NCBI RefSeq assembly: GCF_000186345.1
Contig: NC_014962.1
Location: 1,550,001-1,614,000, forward strand
Source: Isosphaera pallida ATCC 43644
GTDB lineage: Bacteria > Planctomycetota > Planctomycetia > Isosphaerales > Isosphaeraceae
Length of the DNA: 64,000 nt
Direction of reading: 5' to 3'
The notes under the pieces are model-generated. The model searched no databases. It saw only the letters and a list, made by a program, of their open reading frames with translations, and was not told the DNA's origin. The number at the start of each line of letters is the position of its first letter. Within the stretch, counting starts at the first letter, position 1. The position numbers and the translations under genes are program-made. Positions 35,417 through 45,466 of this stretch are shown here, in pieces.

Positions 35417-37707
35417 CAGAGAAGCTCCCGATGCGAAAAAATGAGGACTCGCCCATCTTCGCATCCGACCACAAGATTGGGCGCGAAGGTTTGGCCAGGT
35501 TGCGTCACACCGCAGGGGGAGCAACCAGTTCCGCTCAACGGCAACGTTGGATCGTCGGCGTTGCGCCGGCGGATTTCGCGTGGAATGAACCGATCGCTGC
35601 CGTCGTTTTCCAGCAAGATGACCACGGGGCGTAAAGTGGCGCGAAGGTTGGGGCGAGCCGGCACCCCCAGCAGAGCCTCAGCCACCCCAATGGCGTCGGG
35701 CCCAAGACCCACCAGAATGTCGATCCGGTCGGGGCGGACGAACGGCCCGGCCCAAAGATTGACACCCCCGGCGCGGGAGAATCCCCCATCCAGCCGGATC
35801 AGGCGTCCCAGGCGATCGGTGAGGGCGAGCGGTTCGCCAACTTCGCAAGGACCGACACGCGGATAAACACAAAGGAATCCTTGAAGATCGAGCGAGATCA
35901 GGTCGGGGATCTCGTTTGACCTCCAGTGGGCGGCAGCAGGTCTGACTCGAGGCGGCGTAATCAACGGCCGTTTTTCCAAGGTGAGTTTGCGGGGATATTC
36001 CCAACGGGGTTGGGTGGGGCCGCCGTTGTGATGCATGTAGAGAAGTTCACCTCCAGCGGTGCCGATGAGTAGGTCGAGTCGTCCATTGCCGTTCCAGTCA
36101 ATTAAGGCGGGGCGGGCGTGGCCGAGACGGGGTTGGATTGGTCCAAGGATCATGCCGTCAGGGCCAGGATCAACGCGGAAGGGCAAGCCACCGGCTTCGA
36201 GTTCCAACGGCTCGGCGTAGCTGGGATGACCCGGCTTGCCGAGGTCCTCGACCAGGTGGAGCCGACCGGCGCGGTCGCCCATCACCAAGTCGAGATCGCC
36301 ATCGCCGTCCAGATCGGCACACGTCACAGTCGCTCCACCGCCCAACCGCAACCGACGATCGTGGACCCGAATGGGTTGAGGGGCCTTGGCCTCGTCGCGG
36401 CGCGAGCCAGGATCCACGATGAAGATGCGTCCCGTGGCGCTTCCAAACAGAAGCGAGGCGGGTTGTCGAGGACCGCGTGGGTAAGCCACGCTCAAGGGGC
36501 CGCGATCGTCGGGCAGACGCAAGTTGCCGTCAGGGGAGCCGGATCGTTTGAGGGGCCGGGGTTCCAACAGGACCGGTGGGCACTGACCGCCGAAATTTCG
36601 GAAGACGCGAAGGATCCCGGCTTCATCGGTCGCCAAGAGTTCGATCCCGCCGCCCCCGCCCCAACTGAGAGCCAGACCGGCCGGCATGCGGCCCAGCTTG
36701 AGCGGACCTGCCTCGTCGCCGATTTCGTCGCGGACCACCAATCGGGGAGGCGGGATCTCCGCGGAGGAAGAGTCCTCGGGACCGAGATGCTCGATCCACA
36801 GCAAGCGGCCTTGAGGCGGCTTGCCCCGCCAACGGCCGTCGTCGTCGTAGCCTGGATGTCCGCCCAGTTCGTTGAGGCCTACCTGGAGGTGAGGCGGCAG
36901 CGTCTCGCCTTCGGGCCAGTAATCATCCAGACATTCATAACCGACCAGCAAATCCCAACGACCGTCGCCATTCCAGTCGGCGACGATCAGTTGAGCAATT
37001 CGACCGGGGCCAAGACCCAGGTCTTCGGTCAAACCGAGGTCGATCCGGGGCCCGAAGTTGGCCGGCCCCATGTTGGCTTGGTCGGGCAGAAAGACTAAGC
37101 GGCCGCTGGAGTCCTCCACCGCTATCAGATCAAAGCGGGGGGAGTCGGCTCGAGGAACGGCCACCCAACGGCTCAAATCGCTCAAACAGGCCAGAACGTC
37201 GCCGGGTCCAACGGGGTCGTCAGGAGTGGATCGGCGATGGAGGGTGGCCACCCGCGGTCCGGCTTCGAGGACGCTGGAGATTAATAGATCAAGGGTTCCG
37301 CGTCCTGTGCTTTCCCAGTCGATTGCGAGAGGATGGGGATCGTACCCGACCATGAGGGGGGGAGCGACGACCGACGGATCATAAAGCGCTTCGGGATTGG
37401 GGGGAGGAGCGGTCAAGTCAGGTTTGGCGTCGGCTTGGGGGAGGTTGGAGAGCCGTTGGGACTCGTCGAGTGAGTCAGGCTCGAGCGAGGCGTCAGGAGA
37501 TGATTGGGAAAAGGACGGAGGGATGTCGATTTGGTCAACAGGGTGGGACTCCATATCGAGTCGGGAGGGAAATTCGGCGGGGGGAGCGGCGGCAACTGGC
37601 TGGGGATTGTGATCCAAACCCAAGCCGAAGCCGTCGGGGGACGAGGGTGAGTTTGGATGAGAGGGTTGAGGATTGGCGGGGTGGGGGTCGTGGTCATCGA
37701 TGGGCAT
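35413..37707 (-). CDS. FG-GAP/VCBS-repeat beta-propeller protein
   Basis: A predicted 764-residue protein. The first 130 residues are Pro/Ser/Asp-rich and probably disordered. The remainder carries repeated FG-GAP/VCBS motifs such as DWNGDGRWDLLVGY, DLDGDGDLDLVMGD and DWNGNGRLDLLIGT, likely calcium-binding propeller blades. No signal peptide is visible at the ATG at 37707, which begins MPIDDHDPHPANPQP, whereas most family members are exported. The frame extends to 37815 but that part is not protein-like. It is followed by a membrane-protein gene in GTGA overlap. Whether it reaches the envelope through an unknown route or an unrecognised start is open. Confidence 0.82.
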   Translation of the reverse strand: MPIDDHDPHPANPQPSHPNSPSSPDGFGLGLDHNPQPVAAAPPAEFPSRLDMESHPVDQIDIPPSFSQSSPDASLEPDSLDESQRLSNLPQADAKPDLTAPPPNPEALYDPSVVAPPLMVGYDPHPLAIDWESTGRGTLDLLISSVLEAGPRVATLHRRSTPDDPVGPGDVLACLSDLSRWVAVPRADSPRFDLIAVEDSSGRLVFLPDQANMGPANFGPRIDLGLTEDLGLGPGRIAQLIVADWNGDGRWDLLVGYECLDDYWPEGETLPPHLQVGLNELGGHPGYDDDGRWRGKPPQGRLLWIEHLGPEDSSSAEIPPPRLVVRDEIGDEAGPLKLGRMPAGLALSWGGGGGIELLATDEAGILRVFRNFGGQCPPVLLEPRPLKRSGSPDGNLRLPDDRGPLSVAYPRGPRQPASLLFGSATGRIFIVDPGSRRDEAKAPQPIRVHDRRLRLGGGATVTCADLDGDGDLDLVMGDRAGRLHLVEDLGKPGHPSYAEPLELEAGGLPFRVDPGPDGMILGPIQPRLGHARPALIDWNGNGRLDLLIGTAGGELLYMHHNGGPTQPRWEYPRKLTLEKRPLITPPRVRPAAAHWRSNEIPDLISLDLQGFLCVYPRVGPCEVGEPLALTDRLGRLIRLDGGFSRAGGVNLWAGPFVRPDRIDILVGLGPDAIGVAEALLGVPARPNLRATLRPVVILLENDGSDRFIPREIRRRNADDPTLPLSGTGCSPCGVTQPGQTFAPNLVVGCEDGRVLIFSHRELLW

Positions 37708-37907
37708 GAGAGGAAATCCCGGAAATGGACGGTCGTGGTGTCTGAGGCAAATCACTCCATCCGTCGGACAACGACGCCCGGATGCGGGAGACGGCCCGCC
37801 GCGGTCGTCAACCAACCTGACGCGCGACGGGCCGGCTTCAAAGGAAGGCGGGCCAAAACCAAGGGTCGTGGGGAGGGGGCGTCAACCAATCTCCAGGGAG
37901 GAACCCA

Positions 37908-40088
37908 TCACGACGCGGAGACCGGTTGATCGTGGGCGGCCACCGCGGCCGGGGCGTCAGACGGTTTGGTTTCCGTGGGCGAACCGCTCCGCGCCGCGAG
38001 CGTGGGAGCAGTAATCAGTGCAATAATGCTGATCAGTTTGATCAGGATGTTGAGACTCGGACCGGCGGTGTCCTTGAACGGGTCGCCCACCGTGTCGCCC
38101 ACCACGGCGGCTTTGTGAGCTTCGGACTTTTTGGGATACAGTTGACCTTGCGAGTCGCGGTAGCCTTCGCCTTCGAACGATTTCTTGGCGTTGTCCCAAG
38201 CGCCGCCGGCATTGGACATGAAAATTGCCATGAGGACGCCCGAGACGGTCACGCCGGCGAGGAAGCCGCCCAACGCCTCAAGGCCCAGCAAAAAGCCCAA
38301 CACGATCGGCGAGGCGACGGCGAGGATCCCCGGGGCGATCATCTGCTTGAGCGCAGCACCAGTGGAGATGGCCACGCAGCGGGCCGAATCTGGCGCAGCG
38401 GTTCCTTCGCGTAGGCCCGGGACCTCGCGGAACTGGCGACGGACCTCCTCGATCATATCCATGGCCGCATTGCCGACAGCCCGCATTGCCAAAGAACTGA
38501 ACAGATAGGGTAACATGCCGCCCACGAACAGACCGGCCATCACGCGGGGATTATTGAGCGAGATGGTGGCAAGACCGGATTCCTGCAGGAACGCGGCGAA
38601 CAGCGCTAGGGCGGTCATAGCGGCCGCAGCGATCGCAAAGCCTTTGCCAATGGCGGCGGTGGTGTTGCCCACCGCGTCGAGTTTGTCGGTGATGGCGCGA
38701 ACCTCGGGAGGCTGACCGCTCATCTCGGCGATGCCGCCGGCGTTGTCGGCGATCGGTCCGTAGGCGTCCACGGCCAGTTGGATGCCAGTGGTTGAGAGCA
38801 TTCCCAGCGCAGCCAGGGCGACGCCGTAGAGGTCGCCGACCTCGTAGGCTCCCACCACGCCGAAGGCGATCATCAACAGTGGCAGGGTGGTCGATTCCAT
38901 CCCCACGCTCAGCCCGGCGATGATGTTGGTGGCCGGACCGGTCTTGGAGTTTTCGGCGATCGAACGCACCGGGCGTTTGCCGATTGAGCAGTAGTAGGAG
39001 GTGGTCAAACCGACCCCCACACCGACCGCCAGACCAATCAGCATCGCCAGGTAAAGATTCCACCATTCCAGCACATGACCTGAAACGCCATAGGCGGCCC
39101 CGGCGGGCCAGAAGATCAAGAGGATCACCGCCGAGACCACTGCCATTGCCACAGCCGCGCCGATTGAGCCGGAGTCGAGGGCGTGTTGGGGGTTGCCCCC
39201 TTCTTTGGTCCGAACCAGGAAGGTACCGCCGATCGAGCAAACGATGCCTAACGCAGCCAGCAGGATCGGGGTCAGCACGGCGGCGGTTTGAATTGATGTG
39301 GTGGTGCTGTTGGAACCGGCGGCAGCGGTGAAGCCCAAACCCAGCACCATCGTTCCTACGATTGAGCCCACGTAGGATTCGAAGAGGTCGGCCCCCATGC
39401 CGGCCACGTCGCCCACGTTGTCACCCACGTTGTCGGCGATCACTGCGGGATTGCGGGGCGAGTCCTCGGGCAAATCCTGCTCCACCTTGCCCACAAGGTC
39501 GGCTCCCACGTCGGCCGCTTTGGTGTAAATGCCGCCCCCCACCCGTGCGAACAACGCGATCAGCGAGGCACCCATCGAAAAGCCAGTGACCACCCCGAGG
39601 GCGGTGGGCAGCTCGAAGAGGTTGGAGGCGGTGAGGAAGACCAGGGACAGGCCGACTAAGCCAAGGCCCACCACGCACATTCCCATCACCGAACCGCCAG
39701 CAAAGGCAACGTCCAAGGCTTGAGTCAAGCCGTGTTTGGCGGCGGCGGTGGTGCGAACATTGGCTTGGGTCGCCACCCTCATCCCGATAAAGCCAGCCAA
39801 CCCCGAGGTCACTGCGCCGACCACGAACGCCAGGGCGATCGAGGGGTGGCGATCGCTTACGCCTCCCAGGTTTTGAAACACCAACAAACCGGCCACGATC
39901 ACCAGCATCACCGCCAAAACGGAGTATTCCTTTTTGAGAAATGCCATCGCCCCGGACTGAATCCAGCTGGCGATCTCCTTCATATGGTCTTCGCCCGGGT
40001 CTTGCTGCACGATCCAGCTTGTCTTGAACCCGGCGAACACTAAAGCCGCCACCCCCGCCAACACCGCTACGATCACCAGCGCGGTCAC
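37908..40088 (-). CDS. hppA: Membrane-bound K+-dependent pyrophosphatase
   Basis: A predicted 726-residue ion-pumping pyrophosphatase with about 16 membrane helices. The PPi-binding segment [20 protein letters not shown] and the upstream [20 protein letters not shown] are complete. [10 protein letters not shown] carries Ala where K+-independent enzymes have Lys, which marks the K+-dependent subfamily, pumping Na+ or H+. The enzyme couples PPi hydrolysis to an ion gradient across the cytoplasmic membrane. The GTG at 40088 has GAGGAG 8 bases upstream. It matches the PPi-dependent phosphofructokinase at the window start, suggesting PPi is an important energy currency here. It has its own gap of 200 bp before the VCBS gene. 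Confidence 0.95.
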   Translation of the reverse strand: MTALVIVAVLAGVAALVFAGFKTSWIVQQDPGEDHMKEIASWIQSGAMAFLKKEYSVLAVMLVIVAGLLVFQNLGGVSDRHPSIALAFVVGAVTSGLAGFIGMRVATQANVRTTAAAKHGLTQALDVAFAGGSVMGMCVVGLGLVGLSLVFLTASNLFELPTALGVVTGFSMGASLIALFARVGGGIYTKAADVGADLVGKVEQDLPEDSPRNPAVIADNVGDNVGDVAGMGADLFESYVGSIVGTMVLGLGFTAAAGSNSTTTSIQTAAVLTPILLAALGIVCSIGGTFLVRTKEGGNPQHALDSGSIGAAVAMAVVSAVILLIFWPAGAAYGVSGHVLEWWNLYLAMLIGLAVGVGVGLTTSYYCSIGKRPVRSIAENSKTGPATNIIAGLSVGMESTTLPLLMIAFGVVGAYEVGDLYGVALAALGMLSTTGIQLAVDAYGPIADNAGGIAEMSGQPPEVRAITDKLDAVGNTTAAIGKGFAIAAAAMTALALFAAFLQESGLATISLNNPRVMAGLFVGGMLPYLFSSLAMRAVGNAAMDMIEEVRRQFREVPGLREGTAAPDSARCVAISTGAALKQMIAPGILAVASPIVLGFLLGLEALGGFLAGVTVSGVLMAIFMSNAGGAWDNAKKSFEGEGYRDSQGQLYPKKSEAHKAAVVGDTVGDPFKDTAGPSLNILIKLISIIALITAPTLAARSGSPTETKPSDAPAAVAAHDQPVSAS

Positions 40089-40479
40089 GCTCTACGCTCC
40101 TCAAGAAGAGGTCGCAACGTGGAAACAACAATTCGGCAAACCGTTGGTGGCTTGCTTCTCAGTCCGCTCGGCTTCAACTATGTTCATGTTTTGCAAGCGG
40201 AATCTACCCCGACCGATCGAGCGGACGAGAGTGCGAGGGCGACCAACCGCCAGGGTTCCCACGGACAACGACTCGGTATCAAGATGCGCTTGGTCGGACT
40301 CGACCACGCGAGGGTCGAACGGTTTTGCGACCAAGCGGCCTGTTTTCATTCTAAACGAACCGCGACGCGATCACCAGAACCCGTCGGACCCGCTCCAGGC
40401 CAACCGGGGCGTTTTCCCGGACGTTGGGGCGGTCCCGCAACGTCCGGGAGGCTGGGAGGAACCCCTTTTCAGCGACGGA
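40089..40479. other. Intergenic gap, 391 bp
   Basis: This lies between the end of the RNase E/G gene and the start of hppA, both minus strand, and should hold the hppA promoter. Frames here are shadows and no promoter pair was recognised. Confidence 0.4.
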
Positions 40480-43400
40480 TCAATAACCGCTGCGGCGGGA
40501 GGATGACCCGACCCCGTGGGAACCATAACCGGTTCCGGCGGGCGGGGTTGGCAACGCGGCAAGCCCGCTGCTGTACCCCGCGCCACTCGTCACCGGCGAA
40601 GGTCCTCCCGGGATGAGGGAACGCAGTTCGACCCCATTTTGATCGAAGCATTCCAGCTTCAGCTGATCGCCTGGACCCACGTCGGTGGCGCGAATCTCGA
40701 TCGTTAGGTTGCCCTCGATTTCGAGTTGGGCAATCTCCTTGCGTTTCTTGTTGGCCAGGTATTCGGCGGTGGGGGTCGAAACCGTCAACACCAAGCGACG
40801 CACCTCGGGACGATGCGCCGCCAGGGCGAGCAGTCGCATCACCTCGATCGAGAGGCTCTCGGGGGTCTTGATCAGACCGGTCCCCTGGCAGTGGGGACAA
40901 TCCTGATAGACCGACCGCTTCAAACTGGGACGGATGCGCTGACGGGTCATCTCGATGATCCCAAACTGGCTCATCCGCAGGACCTTGGTCCGCGCTCGAT
41001 CGCGTTTGATCGCCTCCCGCAGCGCCCGCTCGACTCCCCGGCGGTGCTTTTCCTCGCGCATGTCGATGAAGTCGTTGATGATCACGCCGCCCAGGTCGCG
41101 TAGCCGAAGTTGCCGGGCGATCTCCTTGGCGGCCCGCAGGTTGGTTTCGTAAGCGGTCTTCTCGGCGTCGTTTTCGACCCGGAAGTTGCCCGAGTTGACG
41201 TCGATGGCCACTAGCGCTTCGGTCGGTTCGATGATGATCGAGCCGCCACCGGGCAACGGGACGTGCTTGCGGTGAATCCGCTGGATTTCCTCCTCCAACC
41301 CGTAAAGGTGGAAGAGCGGGGTCTTGCCCTCGTAGAGCTTGAGCCGATCCACGTACCGTGGCATGACGTTCTGAAGAAATTCGCGAGCATGTTCATACGC
41401 CTGGCGCTCGTCGATCCAGATCGTGTCGATGTCGTCGGAGAACACGTCGCGGATCGTGCGCGTGATCATATCGGATTCCTGATAGATCACCGCCGGCGCT
41501 TGAGTCCGCTTGATCCGCCGAAGGATTGCCTTCCAGAGTCTCAACAAATAGGCCATGTCACGGGCCAGTTCCTTCTTGGTCCGATCGACCCCGGCGGTTC
41601 TGACGATGAAGCCGAGATTGTTGGGCGGATTGAGCTCCTCCATGATCTCCTTGAGTTTGCGACGTTGGGCTTCATCGTTGATCTTGCGCGAGACGCCCAC
41701 CCGGTTGAGACCCGGCATCAACACTAAATAACGTCCGGGGATGCTGATGTAAGTGGAAAGGGTGGGCCCCTTGTTGCCGATGCTTTCCTTGATGACCTGG
41801 ACGATCACCTCGTCGCCTCGACGGAAAATTTCTTGAATGGGCGGACGGACCACGCCACGGGTGCGCGAGCCGGGGATGACGGTCCCTGCGCGATCCTCGC
41901 CGCGTTTGTAGCGTCCGTCGGGTCCGCGTAGACCCATTTCGGCCTCAAGTACGGCGATCTCCTCAATCTCGCGGCGGATTTCCTCCTGAAGTTCGGGATC
42001 GATTTCGTCCTCGGGATCCACCGGACGGCGGGCCAGCGCCGAACGACGTTCCTCATCGACCTCGACCTCGACGTGGTCTTGATCCTCCACCTCTTGGTCG
42101 TGGTCGTCGTCGTCCTCGGAGAGGCCCTCGAAGTCCTCCAACTCGGCCTCGTCCAGATCCTCTAACTCCTCGTCTTCGTCTTCAAACTCCTCCAGGTCGT
42201 CGTGAAGATCGTCGAGGGAGTCGAGATCCTCGGGGTGGGCGAACTCGTCGTCGTGGCGATCGGTTGGACGTGAGGGGGAAGCGGGAGCTGGGAGGGAGGG
42301 CATGGCCCGGTGGCCGCGACCGCGGGGTTCGCGTGGCGCGGGTGTTTGGGGGGGAGACTCCTCTTCGATCAGATCGCCGCCGAACTCGGTTCGCGCGCGA
42401 GGACGATCCACCGATCGTTCCCGTTCAACGCGATGTTTATACAGGGGGCCGAGATCAACGGCGGGTCGTTCTCGCAATCGCCTTCGCGTTTCGGCGGCCG
42501 GTTCCCGCTCGCCTCCTGTGTCGAAGGGTGGCTCAGGCAGTCGTTCCCGAGTGGTCGAAGGGTGAGCGGATTGAACTTCTTCGCGTTCGCTCCGCACGGG
42601 ACTTTGCGCTGGAGCGGGCGATTCGAGTTCCTCTTCGAACTCGCCGTCCGGTTCGTCGAGGTCGGTGGGCAGGTCGTCGAACTCGGCGTCTTCGGTCATG
42701 GAGCGACGCGGTTGGGAAACGGTTTCGATTCCCCGGTCGCGGCGGCGGCTGCGACGGCGGCGGCGACGACGACGACGCCCGGCGGAGTCGGTCTCGCTTT
42801 CCGAACCCGGCGCGGTCACGAGGGGATCGAGCCCAAGATCGGTTTCGATCCGTTCCTCTGGTTCGATGGTGGCTTCGCTGTCCACATCGAACTGGTCCTC
42901 TCGCTCTGGTTTGACTTGGCCTCGACGTGAAGCTGGGTGATGGCCGGGAGTGGGTTCGGGGCGTGCCAAGGAGCGGCGAGACGCGGGAGGTTCCAAGGTC
43001 GGTTCGAACCCGGCGACATCGCGCCTGGGTTCCATGGTGGTCTGGGCTTCCGTTTCGGTGTCGAAGGGCGTGATGGCGGTTAAAGCCAACCGGGTCCGTT
43101 CGCGACGAGGCACGTATCCGGGCTCACCGGCCCGGCCATGAGGAATCGGGGGGGCGGCTGGTCGCAGCGGGCGGGGCGGGGCGGGCGAGAGGGAGCGGGC
43201 GCGCGTCGATGGGGTGATGGCGGGAGGAATGGCCGGAGGGCTGGTCGCCGACGGCGTTTGGGATCCAATGTCACGGTCGCGCAGCTTGGGCGGCGGAAGC
43301 GGAGGAATGGGAGCGGTTGGGTGTGGCGCGGGACGATCGCCTCCACGGGCGCGAATAGCTTGGCGTCCGCGGAGACTCGTGGGAAGCTCGCGCGGTTCGG

Positions 43401-44901
43401 CGCGATTGTCAAACGCCACGGCCTCGTCGAACGCCTCCGGCACCGCGGTCTCTTGAATGGCTTCGAGTTCTTCGGCCAACTCCAAGTCGATGTCGTCCTC
43501 ATCGCCCGCGAACAGGTCGCGGTTGGCGTGAGGATAAACTGAGGAAACCGGGGTCGTGGAAGGGGCTGTGGTAGGGCGGGATCGGGAGCCGAGATCGCCA
43601 GGACGGTCCGTCCGACGCGAAGGCGTGGAGGTGGGGCCGACGGTTTCTTCATGGGCCGCTTCGATTGGAGAGGTTGGCACGCTTGCTGAGGTCGGTGGGA
43701 GTGGACGCGCCTTGTCCTTCAAGGAAGGACGGCTTCGACCACGATCCCGACGACGCGCGGGAGTTCGATCGAACTCGGCCTCGAACGGATCCTCGACGGC
43801 CGACGGCGGCGGAGACGTATTCTCGGGGACATCGCTGGCAGTGGGGTTTCGATTCTCAGGAGCCTGGAGGGCCGATGGTTCGGCGAGGAGCGCTTCGCGA
43901 TGGCGCGGGTTGCGATTGGGTGGCAACTCCAAGCCAAGATCGGCGGTCTCGTACAGCGGGTCCTCAGTCTCCCGAGCGGGTCTTGGAGTCGTCGCCACGG
44001 ATGGGGGGTGTTCAACCACGTCGCCTTCGCTGGCGTCGAAGTCGGTCGGTTCGGTGACGGGTCGGGGCTCCGAACGGGTCCAATTGCGTGAGCGAACCCA
44101 TTCGCCGCGGTCTCGACTTGGCCGAGGACGGAGTGATTCGGCTCCAAAACGATCCTCAGCCAAATCATTCGAGCGGGTTTCGACCCGCTCCTGATGCGCT
44201 GCGGGGGAGGTCTCTTGAACCAATCCCCGACCAAAGCTGCTTGGAGCGGGCTGGGACGGGGCGGCGGGTTCCGGCGTGGTGGTCGATGGCAGGGACGAGA
44301 TGACGCCGTGTTCGGCGGCGGGGCGGGGCGGCGATGTGGGGAGGGGGGCTTGGGAGGTCGTACCAAACGGCTCCGAGCCACTCAACGGCGTCAACGGCCC
44401 GGATTCGCCGGTGAGTCCTTCCCCGAAGACGCGGGGCTCTTGGGGACGGGACGGAAAAGGACGACGACGATACCGACTGCGGTCCATCCGGTCGGGGCGT
44501 TCGCCACGTCCCCGATCCCGGCCCCTTCGGAGATCGCGGTCCCGATCCCGGCCCCGCGCCGGCCGCGGAGTGGCAGGCGAGGCAAGCGGATCGCTTTCCT
44601 CACCGGACTCATCGGCGACTAAGCTCGCGCTGGTCGAGCCGCCGCGCGGTTGGAAGTATTGGGGATCGACGTCCGAAACATGCAGGAAGCCGTTGCGACC
44701 CACCGAGAAATCGACGAACGCGGCCTGAAAGCCAGGTTCGATGTTCACCACCCGGCCTTTATAGATGTTGCCCGTATAGTTCTCGTGACTGGCCCGTTCG
44801 ACGTAAAGCTCTTCGAGAACGCCGTTTTCCACCACGGCGATTCGGCACTCCTCCGATTGGAGGACGTTGATGAGCATTTCTTTCTTTTTCATCGTCATCA
44901 T
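40480..44901 (-). CDS. rne: Ribonuclease E/G with giant insertion in S1 domain
   Basis: A predicted 1473-residue endoribonuclease. The S1 domain starts near the N-terminus (GNIYKGRVVNIEPGFQAAFVDFSVGRNGFLHV), but is interrupted after about residue 85. It resumes at about 1020 (EIFRRGDEVIVQVIKESIGNKG). The inserted 930 residues are low-complexity: Arg/Pro/Ser-rich with an acidic Asp/Glu tract near 900-970. The catalytic core follows, with metal-binding Asp1234 (AIDVNSGN) and Asp1277 (NDFIDM), and the Zn-link CPHC near 1335. The C-terminus is short, unlike the E. coli degradosome scaffold. The start is one of three nearby ATGs (44901 or 44892). It probably processes and decays RNA. The DUF2344 and PTS genes lie upstream. 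Confidence 0.92.
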   Translation of the reverse strand: MMTMKKKEMLINVLQSEECRIAVVENGVLEELYVERASHENYTGNIYKGRVVNIEPGFQAAFVDFSVGRNGFLHVSDVDPQYFQPRGGSTSASLVADESGEESDPLASPATPRPARGRDRDRDLRRGRDRGRGERPDRMDRSRYRRRPFPSRPQEPRVFGEGLTGESGPLTPLSGSEPFGTTSQAPLPTSPPRPAAEHGVISSLPSTTTPEPAAPSQPAPSSFGRGLVQETSPAAHQERVETRSNDLAEDRFGAESLRPRPSRDRGEWVRSRNWTRSEPRPVTEPTDFDASEGDVVEHPPSVATTPRPARETEDPLYETADLGLELPPNRNPRHREALLAEPSALQAPENRNPTASDVPENTSPPPSAVEDPFEAEFDRTPARRRDRGRSRPSLKDKARPLPPTSASVPTSPIEAAHEETVGPTSTPSRRTDRPGDLGSRSRPTTAPSTTPVSSVYPHANRDLFAGDEDDIDLELAEELEAIQETAVPEAFDEAVAFDNRAEPRELPTSLRGRQAIRARGGDRPAPHPTAPIPPLPPPKLRDRDIGSQTPSATSPPAIPPAITPSTRARSLSPAPPRPLRPAAPPIPHGRAGEPGYVPRRERTRLALTAITPFDTETEAQTTMEPRRDVAGFEPTLEPPASRRSLARPEPTPGHHPASRRGQVKPEREDQFDVDSEATIEPEERIETDLGLDPLVTAPGSESETDSAGRRRRRRRRRSRRRDRGIETVSQPRRSMTEDAEFDDLPTDLDEPDGEFEEELESPAPAQSPVRSEREEVQSAHPSTTRERLPEPPFDTGGEREPAAETRRRLRERPAVDLGPLYKHRVERERSVDRPRARTEFGGDLIEEESPPQTPAPREPRGRGHRAMPSLPAPASPSRPTDRHDDEFAHPEDLDSLDDLHDDLEEFEDEDEELEDLDEAELEDFEGLSEDDDDHDQEVEDQDHVEVEVDEERRSALARRPVDPEDEIDPELQEEIRREIEEIAVLEAEMGLRGPDGRYKRGEDRAGTVIPGSRTRGVVRPPIQEIFRRGDEVIVQVIKESIGNKGPTLSTYISIPGRYLVLMPGLNRVGVSRKINDEAQRRKLKEIMEELNPPNNLGFIVRTAGVDRTKKELARDMAYLLRLWKAILRRIKRTQAPAVIYQESDMITRTIRDVFSDDIDTIWIDERQAYEHAREFLQNVMPRYVDRLKLYEGKTPLFHLYGLEEEIQRIHRKHVPLPGGGSIIIEPTEALVAIDVNSGNFRVENDAEKTAYETNLRAAKEIARQLRLRDLGGVIINDFIDMREEKHRRGVERALREAIKRDRARTKVLRMSQFGIIEMTRQRIRPSLKRSVYQDCPHCQGTGLIKTPESLSIEVMRLLALAAHRPEVRRLVLTVSTPTAEYLANKKRKEIAQLEIEGNLTIEIRATDVGPGDQLKLECFDQNGVELRSLIPGGPSPVTSGAGYSSGLAALPTPPAGTGYGSHGVGSSSRRSGY

Positions 44902-45466
44902 GCAGCGATCTCACTGGGTTGGTTCGTGGGGTTCCGATCCAACGCCGCCCCGCGCCTCGGGAAAATGAGGACGATGAGCGGGATACGGGAAAAGGAACCG
45001 AAACATGGGAATCGAAACGTGTTGGAGTGGGGTGAGACCGCGTGTGACCAGTCGCCGAATGAATCTTGTCGGGAGCAACTGGCTCAACTATGAACGCCAT
45101 GATCAATCCTAGCCGACTCAAGCCAACGGAACCGGATCGATTTGATCGGTCCAACGGGATCCCCGAGGGTTCGTCGCGGTGGAGAGGAACCGCCGCGGGG
45201 CTTGGGTTGAGGGAGGAGAGGATGAGCATGGGTCTAGCAGGGTCACGCGGTGATGCCGAGGGGCAACAAGGTCGGCGGGATCGATCACGAGACGGGTTGT
45301 GAGCGGGGCCTCTTCGACGCGATAGAGGTGGAGGCACCGAACGCCAGCGATGCGAGCGGGACTCGACGCGAGCAGACCGAACCTTCTCGAAGCGATTCGA
45401 CGACCGATGGAGATCTCGGTGGAGGGGAGTACGAGGAGATGAAGCGGATTCCGGGTGGAATGCCGT
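44902..45466. other. Intergenic gap, 565 bp, before RNase E/G
   Basis: A long leader-size space upstream of the RNase E/G gene, between it and the DUF2344 gene. RNase E genes are often self-regulated through long 5' leaders, but no specific structure was demonstrated here. No gene is supported. Confidence 0.4.
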
